Assembly (NCBI GenBank): GCA_963675135.1
Contig: OY776121.1
Span: 59,975,265-60,039,264, forward strand
Length of the DNA: 64,000 bases
Source: Galeopsis tetrahit
Taxonomy: Eukaryota; Streptophyta; Magnoliopsida; Lamiales; Lamiaceae
Reading direction: 5' to 3'
This document shows, one piece after another, positions 44,838 to 55,514 of the stretch (position 1 is its first letter; each line of letters starts with the position of its first letter). Under the pieces are notes generated by a model. It was not told the DNA's origin and ran no database searches. It worked only from the letters and a program-made list of their open reading frames with translations. A program made the translations under genes and the position numbers.

Positions 44838-45859
44838 GGGCCTGACTATTTACACCTCCATTTCGGTTTAGAACACTTCCTCGATTGATGCACTTCCCCT
44901 AAAATTTTTCAGGATGGATGCACACTCCCTTAAATTATCCAAAATACCCTTTTGTCCCAAAAAACAACCTCCTAAACACACCCCACCCCAAAACCCTAAT
45001 TTTCCCTCTCTCTCTATCTTCCTCTTTCTTTTCTCCTTTCCCCTCCCCCACCTCCATCCCATTTCTTTCTCCTTCCCACCTCCATTGTCGGCCACCACCC
45101 CATCGCCTCTGCCCCTCCCCCTCCCGTAACAGTAGCAGAAAAGAAAAAAAAAACTATCTCTCCTTACCCCACCCCCACCACTACCCCTCCCCCCAATTTC
45201 CATCGCGCTCACCAATTAAAAGCAGCAAGGTATGATTTTTTTTCTTTTCTTCGACAAACTAGGGTCGGCCCTATACATTCTCGTCGATGCATTGTTGTCG
45301 ACGAGAGTGTATTTAAATGACCTAAAATGGTTGAATTTTTTTTTTGTTTTTTCTCGATGTCAACCATATTAACTTTCGTCGATAATAGGGTGTCGACGAG
45401 AATATATATGGTCGACATTTCATTGTCGATTTTTTTAAAGTTTTTTTTAAAAAAAAAATCTACAAACCAGTGTTGACCATATACATTCTCGTAGACAACA
45501 ATTTGTTGACGATAATGTATATGGTCGACACTGGTTTGTCGAAAATTTTAAAAAAAATTGAATTTTTCTAAGTTGCTGAGTTTTTTGAAATTTTTCTTAG
45601 TTGCTGAGTTTTATTTTGATTGTGATGAAATTTTGTTTTGTTCTTTGTTGTTTGGTGGTGACGACGGCGGCGATGGTGGTGGCTGGATAAAATTAGGTTT
45701 AGAGTTTAAATGTGAAGGAGGGGTGCAGTTAGTAACGCTGGTGCATTTAGTAGTGTAATATAACTCAAAGAATATTTTTAATTTTTTACATTATTATTAT
45801 ATTATTAAACTGATAGGGGAAATGTTCTAAATCGAAATGGAGGTGTAAATAGTCCCACC
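44838..45859. mobile_element. Non-autonomous MULE, family B, copy 2
   Basis: The left end GGGCCTGACTATTTACACCT and right end AGGTGTAAATAGTCCCACC are inverted repeats continuing through CCATTTCGGTTTAGAACA. Both sides are A-runs, so the TSD cannot be fixed. The interior has CT-rich sequence and three long palindromic GTCGAC modules at 45250-45540. Confidence 0.82.
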
Positions 45860-46261
45860 AAAAAAAAAAAAAAAAGAAGAAGGGGGCCTCATGGACCCCA
45901 TAACTTCTCCCCGTTCATATATATCTTGAAACAACCGGGAATGGTAATCGCCACTATGTGGTCCAATTTCTAACACTCTTTTCTCAAGTGAATTAGTTCA
46001 TTGATCTTTAAAACAACATCTACATTAATAATCTTTATCGTCCCACGTGTGAGAGCAGAGGATGCCTACAAATATTAATGTACTCCCGCATTTTGCAAAA
46101 TGAGCTATATTATACCATTAATCTCACACCAAATTGCATGTAAGTTGTGCATCTTCTATATATATACAACATTAAAAACACGTGTCATATATATAGTTGC
46201 ACCACATGCACACATGATTATTAGGAATTACTAATATACAAGAATTAATTTTCAACCTCTC

Positions 46262-46535
46262 TATAAGTTTGAACTTTTAGATAAGACGAAATTCTTTCAT
46301 GGTATCAGAGCTATAAGGCTCACGCCCACATGTCTTGAATTCGATTCCTGCTGAACTCAAATGGGCCTCTTAACCTTTTGAAAGCAACTCTACCCATTCC
46401 TTGAATGATTAATGTCTATTATCTTCTACCCATTCCTTCAATGATTATTGTCTATTATCTTCTTTCAATGATTAATGTCTATTATCTTCTACCCATTCCT
46501 TCACCCATCCCTTCAATGATTAATGTATTATCTTC
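46262..46535. repeat. Short tandem repeats with a PBS-like word
   Basis: AATGATTAATGTCTATTATC and CTTCTACCCATTCCTTCA alternate three to four times at 46405-46530. Before them, ATGGTATCAGAGCTATAAGG resembles an initiator-tRNA primer-binding site, which may mark an old LTR element remnant. The region ends at the next MULE. Confidence 0.5.
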
Positions 46536-46536
46536 C

Positions 46537-47939
46537 GGGAAAATTGCACTTTCAGTCCTATAAGATTATGACCAAATCACTTTTAATCCTTTTTTCTACA
46601 CTTTTGATCCTGTAAAAATAATTCAGTTAAATGCTAACGGAAATGCTTAAAAAAAATAATATTTTTTTTTTATTAAAAACAATTAAAAATTATATAATTA
46701 TAATACAAATATTAAAATTAATAAAATATTAGCCCCCACCCATCAAACTTTCCGGCGAATCTCCCTCTCCCTACAGAAATTTCCGGTGACTTCACAATCA
46801 CCCAAAGCTACTCCCATTTACCATGTACGCTGTCCCAACCCCTCACCCCCCTACTCCATTCGCTAGAAATTCCAAAAGACTGAAAAAAAACTCTCACGAG
46901 CCATAACATAGCACCAAAATCTCAAATCTCACAACAACTCTCTCGCCACACCCGTCCCAGAAGCACGCACCACTCCACAAGCCCCAATCCCAAACATCAA
47001 CACGAATATAAAAAAAAATCAGAAAAACACAGTTAAGATAACAGTAAAAAATTGTGAAAATTTACAATTAAACTTCACAAATTGGAGATGAAGGAAATAT
47101 CTAAATTTTAAATTGACAAAGGGCTTTGATTCTAAGCATTGACACGAGGCTAGAGTGGGCAGCCTCTATGAATTTCATGACCGGATTCGAATTTTTCGTA
47201 GCCCAATTTTTCATGAGATTTGGGACTAACGGTGATGGCGGTGGTGTTGAGGTGTGGTGATGGGTGGCGGGGTGGTGAAGAGAATGGAGCCAGAGTGACG
47301 GCGTTGGCGGCGATCGGGGTTGGGACGCTCGCCGGCGAGAAGAAGAACAGGTACTAGAGAGGAAGATATATGCAATACAGTAATATACATCCACTGTATA
47401 AATATATATATATATATTTTTTTTTTTCTTTTTCTTTTTTGCTTTATATTTATTATTATCTTTAGTTTTTAGTTTAATTTTTTCTGAAATTACATTTTAA
47501 ATATTTTGTATCTTCAAATTATATCCAAAACCCACATTTTATATAAATGTTTTTATTTTATTTTAGTTTTATTCAAAAAATTATTTAGACTAATTTCATA
47601 ACTTACATTAGATTATTATTTGGTTTGAAAATTTTATGTTTAGTATTTTTTAATTATATTTCAATTCTATAAATATATTTTAGTTTTTCAGATTCTACAT
47701 AAATTTTTTTTTATTTACATATTATACTAAATTCTATATATATATATATAGATTTATAATTTAAAAATATATTTAATTATATATAATTAATATTTTTTTA
47801 ATATTATATTTTAAGCTAACGGATTCCATCCTAAATATATCTAACAGGACCAATATTACATAAAAAAGGACCACTTTCAAATATCAGGATTAAAAGTGAT
47901 TTAGAAATATTTCTATAGGACTAAAAATGCAATTTTCCC
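46537..47939. mobile_element. Non-autonomous MULE, family C, copy 2
   Basis: The ends GGGAAAATTGCACTTTCAGT and ...AAAAATGCAATTTTCCC are inverted repeats (also ATCACTTTTAATCC and GGATTAAAAGTGAT). The flanks (attatcttcc and atcatcttct) are an imperfect 9-10 bp duplication. The interior holds AT-rich arms and a mixed segment at 46730-47390 that may be captured DNA of unknown origin. It ends 132 bp upstream of P450 copy 2. Confidence 0.8.
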
Positions 47940-48071
47940 ATCATCTTCTATACTCATTCTTTATTAATCGACCGACACAACGTATACGTACTATATCATC
48001 GATCATTCTCTATATCTATGTAATAATTTAATGTAAACTTCACATGCATTTCACACCACTAATCCATCATC

Positions 48072-49972
48072 ATGTCACCTTTCTCTATCCTCTTCCTCCT
48101 CCTCCCCTTCCCCATCCTCTTCCTCCTCCACCACCACCACCACCGTCTCCGTTTCCGACTTCCGCCGGGCCCACGACCGTGGCCGATAGTCGGAAACCTC
48201 TACGACATCAAACCCGTTCAGTTCACCTGCTTCGCAGAGTGGGCACAAACCTACGGACCCATCATATCTGTCTGGTTCGGATCTAGGCTGAACGTCGTCG
48301 TTTCGAGCTCAGACTTGGCAAAAGAGGTCCTCAAGGACAACGACCATCAGCTGGCCAATCGCCGCCGTATCCGCGGTGGAGCCGGAATGGATATGATTTC
48401 GTCCGACTATGGGCCCCACTACGTGAAGGTGAGAAAATTTTGTACGGTTGAGCTGTTTTCGCCCAAGAGACTTGAAGCTTTGAGGCTCATTAGAGAAGAC
48501 GAGGTAACAGCTATGGTACAATCCATCTATAAACACTGCATTGCCCCTGCAGGTATGCATTTATCCTTTTTTAAATAATTTATATATTATCAATTGTTTC
48601 ACGTCTTATTCCACTATGTGTCATATAAAAAATAATCACGTGTTCAGTGTAACAAAAAAAGTGGAACTGAGAAATCAAACCCATTATCCTATCTATTAAT
48701 TAATTAAACACGTTAATTTATATACGCAGATAAAGTAGGGAAGAGTGTGATAGTAAAGAAATATCTAGGAGCGGTGGCATTCAACCATATCACAAGAATA
48801 GCTTTTGGGAAACGGCTTGAAAATTCAGACGAGGTGCAGGGGGAAGAGTTGAAGTCGATAATTACAAATGCGGTAAGGAATGGAGCATCTACTGCCCTGG
48901 CTGAGCATATCCCTTGGCTCCGTCGCTTCTTCCCAGTAGACGAAGCAGCCTTCAAACGGAGTATAGCTCGTAAAGACCTTCTCACACAAAACATAATGGA
49001 GGAGCACATGCGCGGAGGAGGAGCTAAACAACACTTTTTAGATGCATTGTTGACACTTCGAGAGCAATATGACCTCAGTGAGGAAACCGTCACTGGCCTT
49101 CTTTGGGTGAGGGATCCGAGTAGTAGTATTTAGTTTTGTGATTTATTCTGTTTTGGCCGGTTTCACTTCTGTTCATATTTGTTTAAACTGTTTGAAATTT
49201 TTCTTAGAAAAAAGTTATAGTACTATTTTTAATTAACTAGTTTTCCAAATTTAAATTAGGGAAGTCAATGGTATACAAACTTTGACCATTTAAGATCACC
49301 TAATATAGTACAAAATAATTGCAGAACATGATGGACGCGGGAGCGGACACTACTGCTGTATCTGTTGAGTGGGCGATGGCAGAGCTAATCAAGAATCCAA
49401 GGGTCCAGCAAAAGGCTCAAGAGGAGCTGGATCGTGTCATTGGACACGATCGTGTGGTCATCGAACACGACTTCCCAAACCTACCCTACCTACAAGCTGT
49501 AGCCAAAGAATCCCTCCGATTACACCCACCAACCCCTCTCATGCTCCCTCACCGAGCTAGTGTCGACGTCAAGATCGGCGGCTACGACATTCCAAAGAAC
49601 TCAATTGTGTTCGTGAATGTTTGGGCTATTGGACGTGACCCAAAGGTGTGGAAGAATCCCTTGGAATTTCGTCCGGAGAGGTTCCTGGAGGACGACGTTG
49701 ATATGAAAGGAGCCGATTTTCGGCTCCTTCCGTTTGGTGCTGGAAGAAGAGTGTGCCCGGGGGCGCAACTAGGTATCAACTTGGTTACGTCTATGATTGC
49801 TCACCTTCTGCACCACTTCAGTTGGGATGTTCCGAATGGGACGAGGCCCGAAGAGATCAACATGGATCCAAGCCCGGGTTTAGTGACGAGTATGATGACT
49901 CCATTAGAGACAGTTCCAACTCCAAGATTATTGTCGGCACATTTATACAAACGAATGGCTACAAATGCTTGA
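48072..49972 (+). CDS. CYP98A: Cytochrome P450 CYP98A, copy 2
   Basis: Three exons join in frame: 48072-48552, 48730-49106 and 49325-49972, giving 501 aa. Donors are GCAG|GTATGC and TGG|GTGAGG; acceptors are TACGCAG and ATTGCAG. It has an N-terminal membrane anchor, the hinge LPPGPRPWPIVGNLYD, I-helix MDAGADTT, KESLR, FRPERF and PFGAGRRVCPGA with heme Cys430. It is a close tandem paralogue of the gene at 41278 (same intron positions, exon 3 nearly identical). It shares the shortened substrate recognition site 1 (MDMISSDYG instead of DLIWADYG). Intron 1 is only 177 bp. Exon 2 lacks a few residues near EGVLDKQGQEF relative to copy 1. A MULE sits 132 bp upstream, so its proximal promoter differs from copy 1. 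The gene looks functional; the substrate is uncertain. Confidence 0.96.
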
Positions 49973-50329
49973 TTTCAAGGGCTCGTGCCTTAAATTTCCA
50001 CCTCACAATAACATGTAATAATTAAATTATAAGACTTCATTTGCAATATCCCCACCATCATTAAATAAAAATTTCAATATTTTTGTCCATGTTGTACTCC
50101 GTATTAATTTTTTTTTTTAAATTCTAAATTTTTTTATTTCAAAATTAGTCTGTTAAATTTTTTTATTTTAAATTATTCATCTATATATATATAGCTACCT
50201 CAACAACCCATTACTACTACACGTATATTACTATATTTCTTAATCAATGTTTAAATAGTACATAAATATTTTCAATGAGAAGTATATATATTATATATTA
50301 TTATATATTTTCAATGAGTAGCTTTCAAT

Positions 50330-51055
50330 GTTCATTTCGCGGTCGTTCGCGGCCGCAGTCCCTTCCCCTCCCCTTTGTGTCTGCAGCTCCTCCCTCTTTC
50401 CTTCGCGGCCGCAGCCCCTTCCCCTTCCCTTTCTCTTCGCGGCCGCAACCCCTCCCACTCCCCTTCATCGCACCCAGCTACCCATGCCGCCGTTCGAAGG
50501 TAAGTTTTTTTTTTTTCAATTTTTACAGTACCCAAAAATTAGGGTTTTTAGTAGTTCGGGAATTATTTTCGAACATATCGAGTTTGTTTTGGAAAAATTT
50601 TCGAACATATTGCGTTTGTTTTGAATTTTTTTTTCGAACAACTTGAGTTTGATTTGGAAAAAAATTTGAACAAGATGTTCGATTTTTTTTTTCGAACAAA
50701 TCTAAGTTATTTTGAATTTTTTTTCGAACATATTGGGTTTGTTTTGGTAAAATTTTCGAACATCTCAACTTTGTTTTGCTAAAAATTTCGAACATGTTAA
50801 GATTTTATTTTTATTGTTGAAATTTTGAATTTTTAGGATTTTTGATGTTTTGGTGTTGATGATGGGAATACAGAATGATTCAGATGTGAAATGATGAATC
50901 ACGTGTGAACCGGAATAGATGGGTGTACTCATTCGGCGTTTTTTTTTTTTTAAAACTACAGGAGGGGTAAAAATGTCTTTTCGCACCACCCTTGGGACAA
51001 AAACAATTCTCCGTGAGTGTACTCATAGGAAATCTGGGTGCCTTTAGCCGCGCCC
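50330..51055. mobile_element. Family-A MULE, copy 3, truncated, reversed
   Basis: The right end GGGTGCCTTTAGCCGCGCCC at 51036-51055 is the family-A terminus. Leftwards come GAGTACACCCACC-type sequence in reverse, TTCGAACA palindromes (50560-50800) and GCGGCCGC-rich DNA at 50340-50480. No left terminus or TSD is present, so one end is lost. Confidence 0.8.
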
Positions 51056-51928
51056 ATAATAAAACCCTCGGTAAATTGCTGAGGGCCTGTTTCCCTCTAA
51101 ATATCGAGGGTTATTTTGCATTTCCTTGGCAAAAAATTATCGAGAGTGTTTTGCCGAGGGATTGATTCTCTTGGCATTTTGTTTATTGAGAATTTTTCCT
51201 CACTAAACCCCTCACGTAGTAATACATATTCTTTTATATAGTAATAAATATTCTTTTATGTAGTAAAACATTTTTTTCTAGTGTTTTTATTGATATAGTA
51301 ACTTACATTATAATATATAATAACATATATTATTGCACGTAGTAATACACAATAACCTTGTTGTAATACCGATTGTTTTATTGCAGGATGATGCACATGT
51401 ATTAAATCATTCATATAGTAACAAACACTGTTCAATGTAAATCATGATAAAAAACAAATATATGTATATGTATATGTATATGGATCGTGAATGAGAAAAA
51501 CTTATGAAACACATAACGAATTCGTTGATTGAGAATGAAGAATACTCAATACATACACCATAGACAAACAATACATTTGAGAAAAAAAAATATTAGAGTT
51601 ATACAATCTAAATAACTCTACGTATAAAATACATACAAAATTCATTGATTGACAATGAATACACCATAAACGAAAAATATGTTTGATTAGAAAAAAGTGT
51701 AAAAGGTTGAGTGGTTGGAATGAAAGGAGGTGAGATTTATATAGGGGTAAGAATAGGAATGAAGGGTGCAGATGAAAAATTAAAATGAAAGATGGAGATT
51801 AAAAGATATATAAAATTGTAAATGAATGAGGGTTGAGAATTTTTGAAATGGAGAGATTTGGAGGAGGGAGAATTGAATAGACTAAGGAGATGGTGACATG
51901 TGTCCTAACAAAGGTTTGCAAATATATA
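51056..51928. repeat. Dispersed repeat related to 18770-19080
   Basis: 51700-51925 (GATGGAGATTAAAAG, GAGAATTTTTGAAATGGAGA, GTTTGCAAATATATA) follows the same order as the Helitron-like region near 18900-19080. The remainder is AT-rich, with repeated AGTAATACATATTCTTTTAT near 51220-51260. No gene was seen. Confidence 0.5.
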
Positions 51929-52263
51929 CTCCCTCCGTCAAATTTTTTTATGCCCACTTCTTCGGGCACGAGTTTTAATGAATATTGATTAGTTTATTCA
52001 TAAAGTAGATAAGTTGAATATTTAATGTAATTCAAAAAAAAAAAGTAGATAAGTTGAGGGTATGATAGGGTATTGTGGGGTCCATTTGTAAATAAATGAT
52101 TGTTTATGAATAAAGTGAATGACAAAGTGAGTAAATAAGTGATGATAGGAGAGTGGAAATAAAATAGTATGAATAGTATTGTTTCTAAAAATGGTATGGG
52201 TATAATAAAATTGGACAACCAAAAAAGAAAAGTGAGAATAATGAAATTGGACGGAGGAGGGAG
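51929..52263. mobile_element. Stowaway-like MITE, family S2, copy 2
   Basis: CTCCCTCCGTCAAATTTTTT at the left and AATTGGACGGAGGAGGGAG at the right are inverted repeats flanked by TA. The interior matches the MITE at 40663. A short internal duplication of AGTAGATAAGTTGA surrounds an A-run. Confidence 0.88.
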
Positions 52264-52619
52264 TATAATAAAGATATCACAAGTTCAGAATATAAGTTTA
52301 AATAATTATCACACAAATTTATGTATAATAGGATAACATTCAATGCTACTGAACTAGTTTACGTATATATCACAAGTTCAGAATATATAAACTTTAAATA
52401 ATTATCACACAATTTTATGTATAATAGGATAATATTCAATGTTGCTGGACTAGTTTACGTACATATCACAAGTTCAAAATATATTGAGGTTATCAAAGTA
52501 TTAAGTTAAGAAGAGAAACGCTTATGTAAAATATATCTAATTAAAACAATTTTTAAAAAATTGTGGATCATAGACCTTATGTAAAATATATATATATATT
52601 GACATTAATTATATCTATA

Positions 52620-52620
<1 letters not shown>

Positions 52621-52656
<36 letters not shown>
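52621..52656. repeat. (AT)n microsatellite
   Basis: A run of about 18 AT dinucleotides lies at the left edge of the segmental duplication. Confidence 0.9.
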
Positions 52657-52659
<3 letters not shown>

Positions 52660-53500
52660 ATAATAGGATCAAGTAATATGTATACTTCATCAATACAAAT
52701 TATAAGACAAAATGTCTGAAAAATTGGTGGCATTTGAAGACAATTAAAAAATGATGAATAGTTTTTTTGACACTATATTTATACCATGAATAAGATGCAC
52801 CAAATTAATCATTTGTTTCTAGCTTTTTAAAAAATATATGTAAATTCATTTAGGATGAGTCGAAAATAAGTTCATATAGAATCTAAATGATATCCATTGC
52901 CAGTGCATATTCATCCTTACATGGTTCTTCAAATTAAAAATTGAAATTTACTAACTTTATATAATTAAGGTTTCCAAATCGGCGATAGGAGTGTTGCATT
53001 TGTTGATACATAGTCGCTAATCTGATATAAGAATGAGATGTCATGAGCTACATTCAAAATTTAAATTAATGTCATATATACTTAAACAAAAATACTCTTG
53101 TGCAGTTGTTAGATAACATGTAATTGAATTTAAATAAATGAACTGAATATTTTTTTATTTAAAACTTACTAAGTTTCTATAATTAAAATTTTAAAGTTGG
53201 GGGTTGTTGCCTTTGTTGACACATAGCCGTAAGACTGTTTTACTCATTTGTTGTCATGGGTTGCATTCAAAATTCAAATCAATACCATATACGTACAAAC
53301 ATTCTTGTGTTGATGTTAATTACACACACATATAATTGAATTCATTTTACATAAATTAACTAATTTTTTTGTATTTGAGATAAATATAGGCTACACTTTA
53401 TTTAACTGGAACTCACTTGGGATTGACACGCAAGAGGTTAGGCATTACCGAACCGATCGGTGGCATTGGCAAATAGTCGTCTGGATTACCCCACGAGGCA
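52657..53500. repeat. Segmental duplication, copy 1
   Basis: This matches 62735-63850 in the same direction: ATTGGTGGCATTTGAAGACA, GTTGCATTTGTTGATACATA and ATTGACACRCAAGAAG-type words occur in the same order. Copy 2 has small insertions. Both copies end in bHLH-gene remnants. Confidence 0.85.
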
Positions 53501-54003
53501 GACATGAAGTTGTAGGTCGGGGGAATGTCTGGTGTTTTTCGGCGATGGCATGGACGTTCCACCAAGTTCTCTGATGTGCAAAGGATCAAGCGTCACTTGT
53601 TGCGTGGTGGTCACGCTCGAGCTTCCATTGGTTTGGCAGTTGTTGATCCCCACAACTGGGAGACCAATCCCGTCGTCCACTTAATTATCACTTGTAAGCA
53701 TATTACTAGGGAAACACATGTAGAAGTCTGTTCCCATGGTCATAGGGGTGGTGGCCATCGCAATCACTATCGCCTGGTAGTGTTCGTACCAGGACAGACC
53801 ACCTACGCCGTCCACCGCGGACGTAAGTTGGGAGTGGCCGGTGGCTTGATCTATGACTGACTTTAGCGTTCCGCTGTCGTGTGGCTCGTCGTACCACATG
53901 TGTGAGGGAGCTGGTTCGTTGATCATGGACGAAACTCTAATTCCATGCATGGCGAGACAACCTTCCTCCCATGTTAGCTCGGTGGCTCGTTTATCCTCTC
54001 TGC
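53410..54003 (-). pseudogene. UNE10/PIF8-like bHLH transcription factor remnant, copy 1
   Basis: The minus strand from ~54003 shows ATELTWEEGCLAMHGI, an APB-like motif of phytochrome-interacting bHLH proteins. GTLKSVIDQATGH and TTPMTMGTDFYMCFPSN follow, then after a stop TTTQQVTLDP and GGTSMPSPKNT. Next comes a jump to SASWGNPDDYLPMPP, which belongs near the C-terminus of this family. The basic helix-loop-helix exons are missing and stops interrupt the frame. It cannot bind DNA. A second copy is at 63748. Confidence 0.72.
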
Positions 54004-54050
54004 GTACACAAGATTAAAGTAATCAAATTGTAAATCATATTTAAAAATAA

Positions 54051-55505
54051 GGGAAAATATCACTTTTGGTCACTGAACTATACCACTTTTCAGTTTTGGT
54101 CACCCACATTTAATCACTATCAAAATTGGTCACTCACTTATTCTTTACTATCAAAATTGGTCACTCACTTATTCTTTTTTTATCAATTTTGATGCTGCTG
54201 TTAGTGAATCCGTCATTTACTAACGGAGAAGAGGTTTTGAGCGCAAACTTTTATTTTCACTCTTTTAATTCATTAACCCTAAACTCCCAAACCCATTTTT
54301 AAAAAAAAATTTAATTTACTGAATTTATCTCCAATTAATATTACTATTGTTTGGTTAAAAATAGATTATCAAGCCCTAATAATTATAAATTGGGAAATGA
54401 ATTCTAATAATTAACTATTTTGAAATAATTTTATATTCTCCATCATTATACAAATTCAATATGAAAATCAGTAATTGAAATATTATTCAAAAAAGTCTGA
54501 AAAAACAGAGTACAAAAGCAAGTCTGAATAATTTTCAACAACAGTGAATACAATAATTATAAACTATCGAACTACACACTATAATTATAAAAACATAGTA
54601 CATAACTATAACTAGTACATGACCAACACAATTTAACTAATTTAGCTTGCAATCACTCTCACTTGTTTTTTCTTTGGTATTTTGGTCCTTTTGATGAACC
54701 ACTTCCACTCTTTCCCATGTAAGTAGCTAGATTTGACATAGTGGTGTACTCTTGATGATTGCACAACCTATAAAATAAAAAATTAGTCACGTAACATTAC
54801 AGTAATTATAAAATGACATTGTAAGCCAAGACACACTCACATTTGCTTCATTGTGATTTTTTCTTTTCATACCCCCTGAGTTTCCCATTTCCTATTTACC
54901 CTGTGAAAAGTTAACCAACAACAACAATGAGATGATAATAAATTATAATTGAGTTATATAATTATTAACAACTTACTGATAATTCCTGGCTACTCTGGAA
55001 AGGGTTGGTTGATGAATCACCCAATGTTCTAGAAGATGATGCATGAGAATTCCTTCTAAACTTCAGGATCAAAATCACCACCATCAATCACAGTCATTTC
55101 CCTCTCACTATCTAAATGTTGAAATTTTTTTTTGATAAAAATGTAAACAAAACAAAACTAATTAACCCATATATTTAAACGTAAAAGTTATAGAAACTTA
55201 CCATATTGGGGTGTTTTTAGACATCTTCAGTTCTTCGTACAAACTCAAAATCACTCTATTGTGGTTTGGAAGTTTAGGATTGAGGAATTAAAAGAGGAAA
55301 AATAAAAGTTCGCGCTCAAAACCTCTTCTCTGTTAGTAAATGACGGATTCACTAACAGCAACATCAAAATTGATAAAAAAAGAATAAGTGAGTGACCAAT
55401 TTTGATAGTAAAGAATAAGTGGGTGACCAATTTTGATAGTGATTAAATGTGGGTGACCAAAATTGAAAAGTGGTATAGTTCAGTGACCAAAAGTGATATT
55501 TTCCC
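54051..55505. mobile_element. MULE, family C, copy 3, with ~220-bp inverted repeats
   Basis: The left end GGGAAAATATCACTTTTGGT and its complement at the right extend ~220 bp with high identity (GTTAGTGAATCCGTCATTTA on both). The perfect 9-bp TSD taaaaataa is at 54042-54050 and 55506-55514. No transposase was seen. A small minus-strand spliced-looking segment (MSKNTPIW near 55219; SNLATYMGKSGSGSSKGPKY near 54700) may be captured or residual coding DNA of unknown nature. Confidence 0.92.
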
Positions 55506-55514
55506 TAAAAATAA

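Noticed and set aside
46290..46370. tRNA gene or SINE (TGGTATCAGAGC and GAATTCGATTCCTG)
   Set aside because: No cloverleaf can be drawn and no TSD or tail is visible. It is more like an old LTR-element primer-binding site; kept only as a note.
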